Shown: positions 12,201 to 27,200 of the stretch, one piece after another | Position numbering within the stretch: position 1 is the stretch's first letter | Layout of the letters: every line of letters begins with the position of its first letter | From: Limnoperna fortunei | Taxonomy: Eukaryota; Mollusca; Bivalvia; Mytilida; Modiolidae | Assembly: GCA_944474755.1 (NCBI GenBank) | Contig: OX104125.1 | Location: forward strand, 42,671,899 to 42,735,898 | Reading direction: 5' to 3' | DNA length: 64,000 nucleotides | Notes under the pieces: generated by a model | The model's input: only the letters and a program-made list of their open reading frames with translations | The model's database searches: none | Told to the model about the DNA's origin: nothing | Program-made: the position numbers and the translations under genes

Positions 12201-15200
12201 CAACACTTCAGGAATTGCTTCAAGAGAAAAAACATATAGTGATAACGTTGGACGTTGGTTTTAAATATTAAAAAGGATATTTAAAAAATTATTTGAATAT
12301 GACGTGTTTTAAACGTTTTGAGGCCGCAAGGACTGTAAAAAATCATTTATGTATGACCAACATGCACCTAACGACTTAACCGATCAACAATTTTATTGCG
12401 ATGTCACAAACAACTTACGTGCAATTATACTTTATTTACCTGTTTTGTTAATAGTAAAATATACAGCGGCATCAGGAGGATTATATGACACAGAAAATGA
12501 ATGCACGTCTATAGGGTTTTCATCATCTACCTGGGGTCTGAAAACAACTGCTCCAACTGTTATTTCTTCCAACAATGACACTGTTTGTGGCAAGTTTTTA
12601 AACACTGGTGGGGAGTTGATGTCTAAAGTAAAATGCAAAATTACCCCGTGAAAAAAGGAAGTTTTTTCTTCTGTGTAATTATCATTTTATATTTCGTTGT
12701 GCAAATGTTTTAATACAAAACTTGTGTGTTTTTAAGTCAACCAAATACCATAAATAGAATCTGTACATTTTACTGGACTCTGTTATTGCGAAATCTAACT
12801 TTAAGGGTTCTATAAGCGGATCAAGGGCTATATTCGTCTATTAGTGGTATAAACAATCTAATGTGCAAACACACAAACAGGTATGTCGCGGCCGGGGTGC
12901 TAAATTGAGGTCTGTGTTAGAAAACCTCCTCGCCTAATACCTCTTTACATTGGCGCGTAAGTGGTCGAATACAGCGATTGTTTAATTAACATTCTTTCTT
13001 TTCCCGTAAAAATTCCTATTTTCAGTTTTCAGATTAAATGTATTCATCGGACAAGAACATGTCATCTGTTTCTTCATTGTTATGTCTTAACTAAATATAA
13101 TTGATCTTAAGCATGATTTCCTCCAATAAACTCAATTTGTGTGGACACATTTTTATTGAAACAAATAAAATGTTCTGTCAAAACCGTGCTTCAAAAATAT
13201 GTTGCCGTATTTCTGCCTATTACCTGTAAGTGTGCAACTAAATTGTGCTTCTCGCTTTTTGTAATTTACCTTAAAAGTACTAAGCACTACGAGTGGATAA
13301 AATTTGATTTGAATGTTTACCGCAATGTCACATCAAGAACAAGATCTACATGTTGCGCAAAATTTTATGTGTTTTTCCAAAAGTGCAACGCGCCATTGTT
13401 CCTATCAAAACTAAGTTCGCGATAGATCCGTTTTTCTCTAAACCTTTTAGCACCTTCATGAAAGAAACATCCAGTACAAATAGATGTAATATCTTGATCT
13501 TCTCTTTAGTCTTGTAAGTAAGACTTTTATAACACAAAGAAGTGTAATTTGTATTCATAAAATGCTGCCAAAGATACCACGATTCTAAAATTTGCTATTC
13601 CAGACGCGCGTTTCGTCTAATAAAGACCAATCAGTGATTGACAAACTGCACAAAATTGAAGAGCTGTTACCTTACAAAATCATAAACCTGAGATCAAATC
13701 TGGTTAAGGTGAGAAAACTTTAGAATTTAAATCATTTTCGAAATTCAATTTCAAAATTGAAATTAACGTAAAGAAGTTGTTTGCTTTATGTCAGTAGCTT
13801 TCTTCTATAATTGTTAAAATCTACTTAAATTCCGTTTACCTGTTATTAATACAGTTAACGTGTTTGGCCCAACAGTATTTCTCCCGTCATAAACACTTAT
13901 GGACAGATCATATCCAGTAATGGACTCCATTATAATAGAACGAGTCAATGAAACCTCCCCAGCTAAAAATAATAAAATGGTTATTATCAAGGGAACAAAA
14001 AACAAAAAACCAGGAGTTACGAAGAGTGCATTTGGGCAAAAGTAAATTAAAATAGCACATATTTCTTTAAACTGCAACTTACAAGAATTTGTATGCAGTA
14101 GTAGGCCTTGGAACTATTTCTGTTTGGTCATTAATACCGGCGGATTTATCATTATGAGTGGAAGATTCTTGTGATGTAGCACGTGCATTTTTATAATAAG
14201 TATCTACACATTAACGCGTGCAATAAGGAATACGCCATTTTCGTGGATAAATATTTGTATGGGTTGATTCTCTAAATGCTATTGTCCAGCAAACAATATG
14301 TAAACCCACTCAAAAACCAATTCCTATATAATTAATTTATGTTTGAAAATCAATAAATAAATATTGAATATGTTATCACGTTAGTGGTTATTTAACTTAT
14401 GGAGATACATGTTTTGGATAAAATAATGCATTATAAATGAACGTAATAACAAAAATATAACTAACAATATCTAATAAAAACGTTTCTAGAATATAATTAC
14501 CGCACTCTGCAGTATTTAGTATCCTTATATAAAATGCAAGATACAAATAAATGAAACGCGAATATACTTTTGTTATATCTTTTTTTCTTAAGACTTACTG
14601 TTTTGGTTAATTGAAAACGGCGCGTTTCCGGATGATGTCATACTGTACTGCAGGGGGTCGTTTTCTCTATCATACGCCATTACTGTAAAAACTACATGTG
14701 CCAAGTTTGACAACGTTGATGACACTGTAGTTCTACCTGAATAATGAAACAGGAAGTTATTCGTAAAAAAAAGAAAATCGGATACTTGATCTTGTTTTAC
14801 CTAGTCAAATTTAAAAGGAAGTGAACGATGTTTAGATATTCATATTCCCTGGTGGCTGTTGGCAACGAATGGAAAATAACTATGAAAAGAATAGCTTAAT
14901 GTGACATATAACCCATTTCAAACAAACAAATAACATTAACCATAATACGTAAACGCGCGATTTGATAGCGTTGTTATCAACAATGTGTAGCGAGGAGTCA
15001 AAATATGTAGAGTGAAGGTATTTATAGCCTAGGAGCCAAACTTACTTACTAGACACCAATCAGTCTTATAATTCACCAACTATCTGACAACAATTTGTTC
15101 ACAGTTTAAACTTTTTTATAACACGATACGAAGGGTAAATTGTGTTAATTGCGTAAGTATGTGTGCTTCTTTGTTAACTCGTATCTTATTCATTTTACAC

Positions 15201-18200
15201 TACAATGGTTTTGAACGTGTTGTGTTTGTTCTTACAGTCTTATAAATATTTTTTGTCCTGCAATAGTCATTTTCAAGCAGTTAAAATGAGTTGACCGTGT
15301 ATTTTTTTATGATAAAAGGTCAATGACGGTTGACTGTTAAAAAATCTGACGTCACATTTAATTTTGTCGCTTTAATATATTTCTCTCCTGTTCCCCGTGT
15401 TTATGTCTCATCCTTATATTGCTGTTAGGTTAAACAGCAACACTGATGTTGTATATATTCCCAGGTTTTAGAGTTAATTTTAAATATGGTTTGAGAGGAT
15501 GAGTACAGGTTTATGAATATATTTAAAACAATACATATTTACCTTGAAGATTTGTAAATTTTGGAGGTTGATTACGAATGAGGTAAACGAAAAAGTAGTC
15601 AGAATCATTCCTTCTGTTATCTGCACATAATATGTTAAGTTTAAACGTGCGCAGAGTATCGTAGCTGAAACCAGGATTGCTTCTTACAAATATGTCATAT
15701 TCTGCAAAAAAGGCATATTTTTATTATTGATTTGTAATATTTTCCAAACCTTTCAGTGTGCTTCATAAAAAAAGGTCATAAAATATAAATTGCAAAACGA
15801 AACACCACACACTAAATAAAAAATCTTAAATTCATTTTTTTGTCTAAAAATTAAAATAGCAATCACAATTGATAACATATATATTTTCAGTCCTTACGAA
15901 GCTGATTTGCGCTCATCTGAATGTAAAATAAAGATGTTGTCGCAAAGATGGAACATGTGACTGTGTCATTGGTTGGATCAGTGGCTGAGACGGAATAAAT
16001 TAATGTTTCTTTCTGTATGTCCTCCGGTATATTACAGCTCATAGGTAAATTCAGTATTGTTGGTTGCTATAGAAAAACAAAAAAATAAATAAGTGATTAA
16101 TTGCTGATTCGTAAGTTTGATGCTATTGAGCATGTAAGGTCCTCAAATGATTTTACTGAATAAAATATAAGGCTTTTACAAGTTTACTACAAACACTCAT
16201 ATCTTTTTGAAGAAATAATAAAATAATTGATATAAGGCTGAATTATCTACATTCTAAAGATTCACTTTTGTTAAAATATAATATTTCGGCTTATATATCC
16301 GTTAACAACTATCATGATGCTCATTCATATTACGCGAACTAAAAACAATTATGATAACGGTGCATTAAAAAGAAGCGTTTTTTAACTATTACTTTCAAAA
16401 GCGCTATACTTATGAATAATAAATAATACTAACCATATTCCTTATTAGATTTACAGTATAATTTCCTTTAGTGGAACGTCTACGATCTGCACATTGCACC
16501 TGTAACAAGTATGATGGTGTAATGTCGTAGTCTAATATTTTCCCTCCTGTCAGAAATATTCCGTATTCTAAAAAAAAGAAAACAGTAAGGTAGTAAACAA
16601 ATATGAAGCTGATACCTAAATAAATGGGACTGTTTAAGCATCCCTTTATAGTACAGGTTTGTATTTTAGGCCTTGGTGTCATAGTGGTTAAGGTAGTAAT
16701 TGTGCAATTGATCATTTTCCTGTCAATACTAGGGTTGAGGGTTTGGGTCTCACTCCGGACAGGGTGTGCTCGACTCTTAATTGACAAGGATTGCAGTTTT
16801 CCTAAGTGCGAGGTTTTCTCCCCAATAAAACCTTCAGGTCATGATACAGGATAGGAATTGCCGAAAGTGGTGTTAAACACCATTTAAACAAACAATGCTT
16901 GTATTTGTAAAATGTGTTGACACTTTCTAAGAAAGCGTTACTATTATATCGAATACACATTACAAAAAATAACATTTAACCCGAACGATTAACAAAAGCG
17001 TTTTTTTATTTGTCTTCTTTTGTTTAAAGGGGAATAACTTAAGATATAATCACAAAAATGCATATTAATTGACTATTTTGAATCTGTGTACGTCAAAAGG
17101 TATTATGAAATACGTTAGGAAAGAGTAACAAATTGCATTACATTTAAAGAATGAATTACTCTAGGAATTATGAGACCTACCCGTTGTTGAAGGCGGGATA
17201 TACGAAACATCAAAAACTGAAATGGTTGGATTTAGTGTGCAGTTAATAGTATCGCCTTCAATGTCGTTGACAATCAAGTTGTGAAGAAGAGTCCTGACTG
17301 CTAGATCCTCAGAAAAACTTGTTGAAGCCGGTAAACTATAAATAGTCGGTGGCTATGAAAATAACAATAATACATAGTTATACAAAGCGTGTTCTATGGT
17401 TATAGCTTGTATACTAATATATAGTTGTTATTTATTGTTGAAAGTCAGAAAAACAATCGTTGTCTTCTGTTTATGATTATCTAGTGAATCCGTTAGTTGT
17501 GCCATGTGTGTTCAGATGGCTAATCCGCTATAGTCTGTTTCGATTTGAATGAACTGAACCAGTTTCTTTAGGAATGGCAATAATGGCTGGTTTTTATTTT
17601 ATTCTGTAGAGATATCGCACATAACGTTTTCAGGAGTAACTGCTGAGGTAATAGCAACTCGGCTAATATTCACCTGTTTGAAAAGACATTATTAATCTGT
17701 TTTGCTGTTAAGTGTAATCGATGAGGATAAAATAGCCATATAAAATTTATTTTTACGACACATGTTTACAAATAATTATATTTACATCGTACGTCCGAGT
17801 TTTAATTACATGTACCTCGCTTGAATTATATTAACTGCCTATTTATTGTCAGAATCTTAAGCCTATATACATTGTGTTTAATATAATTTAATACGTATGA
17901 TGTAAACAAGCGTTATTTCTCCAGTGGGTCTCTGTATCAGAGGTTAAATATATTTATACTCACGTTGTTCCGAATCAAGTTGATTGTTAACACGCCGTCT
18001 ACATTATCAAGCCCATCAGTGCATCTGATTGTAGCAGTATATATCATCTGAATATCATAGTTGAAAACAACTCCGGTTTTAGTATAAACGTCACCTTAAA
18101 AAATGTGGTTATGAAGTATGTCATTAAAATGTGCAAGGGCGTCCATTTTTAAATAATACTCCGTCTGATTGTAGCAATTTTGTAATGACATGATGACTTA

Positions 18201-21200
18201 GTTCATTTCATAACAAAGCGTATTTCATTTGGGCAGCATACTATGGTTATGCTATCCAGATGATAATATATTATAGTGGTTTGATGTTTCATTGTTTGCT
18301 GTACATAATTTAAAAGCGTAAGGTTCCCTGATTGCCAACATAAACATATATAGTGAAAAGTATTAAATTAAAAGAAAAATGGGTTGAACATTTTCTTCAG
18401 TTTGGTTAAAATCAGGACTAAAATAGCTTTTGTACAGATATAGGATGTTGAATTGTTAGTTTTTAGAATTAATGTTTGTTGTTGATTGTTTTTGATTGTA
18501 GAAAAATATAAAATAAAACAGGTTTCTCTTGATTTTCATACGTTTATGTGGGCAGGTTGTATCTCATAAAAGCCTTTCAAAATATTTCTAAAAATATTTT
18601 TGTAAGCAAGCATATGAAATAGGTAAAACCAACTAGTTTACCACTGACAAAAACATCTTAAACAAAACAGAATATCATTTATAAATGTTTTCGAGGTAAA
18701 AAAAAGCAAAATGCCATAAACTTAATTTACGAGAAATTTTATTTATTCATTGCTTGCAATTTTTAAGACATACGTTTAAAGACAAAAATTAATTGGAGAA
18801 AATATTGTGGACCTATTATGACTCAATTTTGACTGCCACTGTAAACGTATGTAGTTGGATTTGGTCGAAGTATATAGTCTTTTGTTGCGGCTGTGCCTAT
18901 TCCTTTTTTGAAATTAAAACTTTTCTTTTATCATCAGAGATTTCCAAACCAACTATGGTTTATTGAAGACTCTTCCCTCCTCTTCTACCTGGACATCACA
19001 AATTTTGTTTTCAGACATATATGACATGATCACAATTATGCAACTGTCATCAATTTACACGCAAAAGAACGAACACATAATTGTCAGTAATTTTCAAGTT
19101 CAAACAATTTTTTAACGCGATATTTGACATTGAAATCGATACCTAACATCTTTATCAGAAATCTCGACTTTTAAGACGGAATTCTTGATATTGTTTTCTG
19201 GCGAGGCACGTGACATTTTTCATTTACAAGTTACTTGAAACTTAATTTTATACGGTCTCCAGTCAAAGTATGTTCTTCCGCGAATCTTGTATTAACCATG
19301 TGTACGATTGTTCATTCTTATATTTTAGTTAATCTTTGTACGCTTAAAATGTAACATCTGAAAATGAATCACACTGTCTGAATTGCATATTCAAATGAAA
19401 TGTTGTTACTTACTTGTTGATTTAACAATGAAGGTACTTCCTCCTACCAAAACTGAACATGTCACAGGATTAGTAACAGTGTCTGTTGCATTTATATTTA
19501 ATATCAAAGTATTTCCTACAGTATCCTCTGAAATGCTGATGGTTGCCGGTAGGTTATTGATAACAGGAAGCTACATACATACAATGTGGCATATCATGAT
19601 TAATTTATATTCAATCGTTTATCTGATATAGTCTATAAATAGATTTACACTATAAAATCTATTAATTTGTTTATTCATTTCTTTCAGACGTCTTATTGTT
19701 GCCACGTGTTTAGTTTATTTCCTGCTGTACTTCATGAGATATAGCTAGATATCACCTAGAAAATGTATTTTCACGTCTTATGACAGGAATAATCTCCAGA
19801 TGGGGGTGTTAAATAAGAAGTCTGATGTTTTTTATTGGACATAGCAGAAACGTATTAGCTGGACAGGAATTATTACTATTTTAAGAAGGAAGAGTTTTTT
19901 CTAGATCTTTCTGTCCCAAATCTACACACGCTTCGGCATATTTGTGACCTTGTGCAACTTTAACTCAGTTTTACGTTCATTCATGTATTTTATTTCTGCG
20001 TCTGCATCTTTCAGAAATCAAACATTTTTATGGAAAGGTGAAACTGCTTTTACAGTACCAAAGTGTGCACATATCTTTTATCCTAAATTGAAATAGAGAT
20101 GTTTTAGCGTTAAAAAATTTTTAAGGGGCAGAATGGAAAATTGTTTTTCCAAACAAAACATCCCATTACCTTCCCTGCATCAACAATGCCATATAAACAA
20201 TTTTCATTTCTTCCTGTATTAGTTTTGATTTTAACCGTCATAGCAATGGTCTTTCATGTTTCGATTTCCGGAACTTTTGCGCAGACTCCTACCTGTAGTC
20301 TAATAAATGTTCGAAACATCTCGGGACACGTTACTGTTGTATAAGAACTTACCCTGTTTAAAATATAAATTTTAAAGAAATCTGTTGAGGATAGGCTGCA
20401 GGGATCCTGTACTTTCAATGTCACACTATAGGTATTGATAGGTGGTATTGCTTTCAGTGTAAAATTATCTACAATAATGTAAATATACATACATATATAC
20501 GAAGAATAAATACAGACAAATTCGACGCAAATTTTACGTTTTATCCTTTCCGCGGACCACCATGGGTAGCGTCTTTGACGAATGCTAAGCTCCATCAGCC
20601 ATAAAGATCCATTTTGTAGATTTCAAAAACGAGTTCTATTGCTTGATAACTTGTAATCGTACCGAATATCGTTTTATATTGTTCACCGCAGGATGCAAAC
20701 AATTTTTACTATAATTCATATTTAATTTTTAAATTGTGTATTTAGATCTCGCTGCATCAAATGTAAATTTATGAGCAATGGAAGGTTTTACTTGTAAGTA
20801 ATTTGTTGTTAAAAATTATACTGAAAGAATATAAACAGTATTTAATCGTTCTTAAAGTAGAATAAATCCTCGCCGGTAGATGTTAACGTGTTTGTAGCAT
20901 ATAACTCTTTTTCATCTATAAGTAGCGACTGTGTAGTTTGTTTTTCTAGTGCCTTTAAAACCGGTACAAAAGTCAAATTGTCTGTGCCTACCGCACACTC
21001 TATTATTTTCAAGTAAGAATTAAAGTGCCTTCCTTTTTGTCAATACCATTTGAAAAACTGAATTATTTTACCTCTTTATATCAGTTATTGATCACGTGGT
21101 CTGTCAACACTGAGGATGCGGGTTCGAATATCACTGAGGGCATGGTGCACTCGACTTCAATCTTAATTGAAGTATTGCCAGTTTTTTTACTGCAGTTCGG

Positions 21201-24200
21201 GGGGTTTTCTCCTGGCACTCCCGCTTCAACCCCCAATAAAACTAGACGCAATGATAGAGCTGAAAAGTTGCTGAAAGTGGCGTTAAACACCATTCAAACA
21301 AACAATTCCTTCATTAAAATTTTCAGCAAAATGATTTAAATCTAAAGCTACAATCAGTGGGAATGTCAAATTTTTCTGTGAACAACTATTATCATCAACG
21401 TAAGTGTGAACGAAGTATAGAACTCATTTGAACCCTGTAATTTACCTGTTCCTGAAACAATCTGGAAGTAATTTTGGCCACTGTTTGATATTGACTGTAT
21501 TGTCAATGCCAACGAGTTTTGGTCTTCAATATCTCCATCCGAAGTTATTACTGTGACTATATTCATTCCAATGGACAGCTCATCATTATAGTATGTGAAG
21601 TCACTTATGGGATTAATCGTTGGAATTTGACCTAAAATATATAAATATCACTTCAATGAAGAACGAAGTCGTAATCAACTTGAAAGTCTACTTTAAGTTT
21701 GTATTACGACAAACATATAACATACATAATTCAATACATAAACACAAATAAAAGAAAATAATAAATTTGAATTATTGAATATGTTCTCTTAAAACTGTAC
21801 GTGTACACGACTTATAAATAGATATAAACGAAAGATTCTGCAGGACATTTTTTGCAGCAAGTAAAAAGGAATTTTTGTCAATGTGTGGATGTTGTAATAA
21901 TATTGAACAAAATACTATATGACAACATGTCGGGGACAAGAACAGAATACTAAACTTTGTTGAAAGTTAAGACATTTATACCAGGAGTGATTTATAAGAA
22001 AGCAAAAATGTATTACTTTTTTAAGTAAAGGAAATAAAAAATACAAAATAAATATACCGAATTTACTAAAGTATTGTAAACAGAAAACTTAAAAATACAA
22101 CAAGCATCAGTAATAGAAAAATAAAACAAACAAACATGAAACACACACGCCTCTAAACGAATGGGTCATAGCATGTGTTCCAGAAGGGTCATGAAAAAAC
22201 TGTCTCAATAGGGACACCTGTTGTGATACGTGCGGTCGAAATCGATATGAAGTTACGAACCATAGGGGGAGACCATTTAATTACCAAAGAATGTACGTCA
22301 CGATAATGGTGATAAAAATAATATGTAAAGACGACTGTCAGACATAACATCTTTATAAAACCCGTTTAGTGCGATGAAGCGGAAGTATGCGATAAAAACC
22401 CAGACATGCCGTAGGAAAAGTAGCAATTCGTCCTAATTAAAATTGGTGTTAAGCACACCGGACCTGCAGTAGGACTCGAGTCCGCGACCTCACTGTTGAC
22501 AGGCGCGTAATTAATAGTACATGACTACCTTAACGAATCGGCCATAGAAGCCTGCTTTTTATGTCTTCTTAAATATACTTGTTGTTACAATTAAAATGCA
22601 CTATAATTTCAGGATTTCAGGATAAATTAATAGCATGCAATTAATATGTTTTATATGTTTTATTATATGTATTAAATAATATTGGACTCATTGTGTTCTA
22701 AATTCTGCCTATATGAATATGTAGTATATTATTTGTACATTCATGCAAGACTATATAGTCAATTTTGTGTTCGAGTTTGTATGTGTTAGATACTGAACTA
22801 TTAGTTTGAAATAGGAAATAAAATATCCAATATTTTACATCTGACTAAATAGAAAATTAAATAAAATGTTATAAAAAATACTAAGGTTCATTAACATTAG
22901 AGGTTGTATTGTCAAATACTGGATATCTCATATAATTGTTGCAAACTTATTTGTAACAACAGTTTTAAATGTTCCGTATTTAGTTAATACCTTCATTTGT
23001 AGTAAAATATGTTGTTTAAATAAGAAGTGAACAAATGTGTGGTTACATTAGGAGTTGTGTCACATGTTTGCAGAAATCAGAAACTATTAAATATTGTTGT
23101 TTATTTGAATGGTGTTTAACGTTATTTTAAACCATTTTCCAGCTACACTATTGCGTTAAGTTTTGAGACGAGTTCACCTTGTCCGCAGTGAGACAAACTA
23201 CTAAACACCAAGAAAACTATCAAAAAAGACAATCCAAAAGTCCAAGAAACCGGCAAACTCGAGAAACATCAACCACCAACACAGCAACTACATCAATGGT
23301 CATGATTTGATACAGGCATTTCAACGTAAATTGTTGTTAAACCAGGTTTTATCGCATGCCAAAACTCCCGCTTCAATTAAGGTAGTGTGAGAGCTGGTGT
23401 GTTTATGACAATTTTTGGGTATCATACACCACCAGTCAGTGATAGGTATATCATCGCATCACAAATGCCATGTTCCGACTTCCACTATCTTGTGTAGTCA
23501 AATGTTTATTACATCAGGCTCTAGTATATTGAAATGTTTAAGTATGTAAGGTAATTATGTAAACAAATAGATGGCCAAATTTTTAATCATTATTTCAGTT
23601 ATTTTACAAGACGTAATTATATTAATTGTTTTTGTTTTGGAAGTCATTTGACCCTACTAGAATTAATACAGTGCATCATTATAAGCCACTATACAAACTG
23701 AATTTAAAATAGTTTTTATTCTCATTTGAGAAAAAAATTTGAATTAATTTTGATAAACTTACTTGACGTAAAATCAAATCAAAACATCGATGCTTCCGAA
23801 TTAGAAGTACAAAACAAAACTACATACTTGGAGTTACATAAGAATTAATTCCATAATCTTGATCTTGATTATCGCTGGTTGACCAGGTATATGGTGAAGG
23901 TGAGGTCATTGTGGAAGTTATTCCAGTCATTTTAAACCTGTTGTGGACACCGCCGCCTGAATTGGTGTGTGTAATGGGAAATAATCCGGAAGCATGTCTA
24001 AATAAAAAAATTAATATTTTGAATAACATTATAATTTCATTATGTATGCATTTTTTTTATATCAGTCATTTTCGGTCACTTGGTCATGACGCGTGATCTT
24101 TCAATTCTCAATAATAAAAAAACAGTGCAACATAGCAACGTCAATAACACTGCACTGTGGCGTAGTTAGATATTGATACGAAAACGAACATTTACTTTGT

Positions 24201-27200
24201 CATGATTTTTCTTCATTTATTCAAGTAAAATGATATTATGAGAATTGATCGTATTTTTTTAAGGTTCATTGTTGTATGGCAGCGTTTACAGTGCACACAT
24301 TTTCATCACAAAGCGCTACCGCGCTTCAATGAAAATGTGCTGTGGTAAGCGCTTGTATACGTCAAACTTCAAAAGAACGCATTCAATTTTTAAATATCAC
24401 CTATAAAGACACTTAAAATTATTGGTAAAACAAGAACACACATAGTCCAAATTTTGTTGTTAAGTAGTCTTATACTTCCAACATAGGCATGCCCATAAAA
24501 CAGTTTGATATAATAACTGTTCACTAAGTTTAATAGAATTAAAACAAGATTAAAGTTAATCTTGTATTACTGTGAACACCTTTTATATTTACATGTAACT
24601 GTTGGCAGTTTTCTACGGTCTACAATCAAACGTTAACTCCTCCAGCAACGAACTATTTTTTATAGTCTACAAATATTTAGTATTATTGTTCTAATGTATT
24701 TTTCTACTGTTTTCTTTATCTTGAAAATTTTTACATACATCCCTATATAATCAGTGCTTTTGCATCTTATCCTTTGTCCGTTTTGAATGGTTTCACTGTT
24801 AGATCCAGTAACTAAAAGATAGAATTAAAAAATCATCACTAATACATTGTGCAAAATATCTTTGTCTGTGTCTACGTTGTTTGGTTGTACTACTAGATGT
24901 AGCTAGTCGTTAGATTTAATATATAATCTTGTCAGTTTAATTACCCTTCTTTTGTTTATTACAATAATTTTACTATGAAATTATGACATTTTCATTGTAA
25001 TCGTATATGCATGTTACATTTAATAACAATTAGATAATTTCATACAATATAATCTGTGTCTTGAAATTGCATAATCATCTAACAAAAATTAATAAACTAT
25101 GCTTTAAATAAAATAAGCTTGTGTAAAGACATTTCATAGCTTAATAAAATTAATATACGAGACCTTCTCTTGAAGGAAAAATCCAGAGTTTTAAACACGA
25201 TTGGATGGTTCTTTCCTCATGGGCTTGACGAAATTGGTCTGGTTTTTACTTAAACCTTGCCTCGTCGACTTTTTATTACCCCCGCAAACTTATTTGGGGG
25301 GTATATAGGAATCACCCTGTCTGTCTGTCTGTCTGTCTGTCCACATCCCTTGTAAGCGCAACTCTTCCTAAACCGCTTGATGAAATTTAATGAAACTTAG
25401 CATAAAGGAAGTACATTATATGTAGATGTGCATGAAGGATTTTTATTTACGTCGGATATCATTAAGGGAAGATAATTGGACTTGAAAGCGAAGCGGGGTG
25501 CATCCCTTTGTCAGCGTGTTCACAGTCCACACTTGTTCATTTTGGTAAATGTAAAATGTTTTTTACAAGGTACCTGATGTAAATATTGGGTTATTCGACG
25601 AAATGTTTTTTTCCGTCGGTGGTAAACATTTTAATTGTTTTATACTCAAATGTTTTTACCCAATCAAAAAATAAAAATATAATAAAATATAATAGTTTTT
25701 TTCTATTTTTTCTCAGCGGATTAATAACAAGAATGTGTTAGTAGGCTGGATTTTATGTGTCAATACAAGCAATATCGACATTTTTACAAATTGTAAGTCA
25801 AAACCCATAAAAATTATTTGTAGTATTCTTATAGTTTTGCAACAAGTGAAACATTTTGCATTTAGTTAAAGACAGTTTCAGGAAACGTCATTTCGTACTT
25901 AAGTTGCTGATTATAAGAACAATATTACTACTAAAAGATATAACACACATTACATAATGCCCTTTGACCACGCGCATTTAGTTTTCGGCATAAAACTTCT
26001 CCTCATGTAAGGCTTTAAAAAGCGCGCCGGTAGTCTGATAATATACACTGACTATAAAATAATGTAATAACGAAATACCGAACACTTAGAAAACTGTCTT
26101 ACAAGGACAATTCACAAATCAAAGTAAATGAAACTGGTTAAGGTGTCAACAACCAAGCAAAAATATAGCAACTACAGGAATGGTCTGACTTGGTATAGGC
26201 AGTTTTTTCAAACGAAATAGTGAAGCAGGTTTTATGCCATTCCAAACCTCCCGCTTCCACCTGTTCCACGGAAACTTTTGCAAACAGCTAGAATATGTAT
26301 TAACGTTACGAAGATCTTTAAATTTATATGAGCAATTTATTACCACCAACATAAAACAATTGCTAAATAGTATTTAATAATTACCTTTGGCTGTTAAGTT
26401 GTTAAATCCTACTAACGTACTTTGAAAAGTGGGGTTAAGGCACCAATTACAACCTTTGGTCCAGACCTGCGCTTCAAAAAAACCTGGTACACTATATGCA
26501 GGAGCCACATAGAAATCCCACATATAGACAAATCCACAACACTGGTACTGGAAATCGCCGTGGTTCAGTATAATTGCGACACCTTAAACGAAAAATAAAT
26601 ATGCACCCCAATGAGTTTAACACGACAAGTTAAGTTTTATCAACACAAGATTTTGTACGTTATGAAACATATAAATCTTACCCAAAACATAATACCCGAC
26701 GAAGCTATCCAGTTTTTTACAAATTAAACAGCTCATGCCAGTTCTGAAAGTCTTTACTTTTCGTACTCAAGTGTTTGCCAGTGGCTGAACACTCTTGACC
26801 TGTACAAGATTTTATGAACCATTTTGTTTGGCTTTTAAATTCTGGAAATATGTACCAAATTTGTTGAGACGTTTGCGCGTTTGCCTGTCTAATATGTACG
26901 ATCTGTACTATTTTACAAGAACGTTTGCCATTAGTTGGGTAGCCCAATCCTGACAATATGCAGCATGTTTCATTTTTGTTCTTGGCTTATTAGTCCTCTT
27001 ATGATTCCGCTTAACGTTGATAGCTAACTAATAATTCTGCCAACGTGTTATATAATATTCGAACATTTGTCCGTAGCAATCAAAGCTAAAAAAATATAAG
27101 ATTTGATCTTTTGTCCGGGTCTAACTAGTCTTATTCTCATAACATAACATTGACATATTTCGTTACAACGTATGTCTTATTGGTTCACGTCCTAACCAAA

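Noticed and set aside
26717..26956. Minus-strand open frame of 79 codons between exons 2 and 3 of gene A
   Set aside because: No cadherin-like or other resemblance, not preserved in copy B, and skipping it gives matching splice phases.
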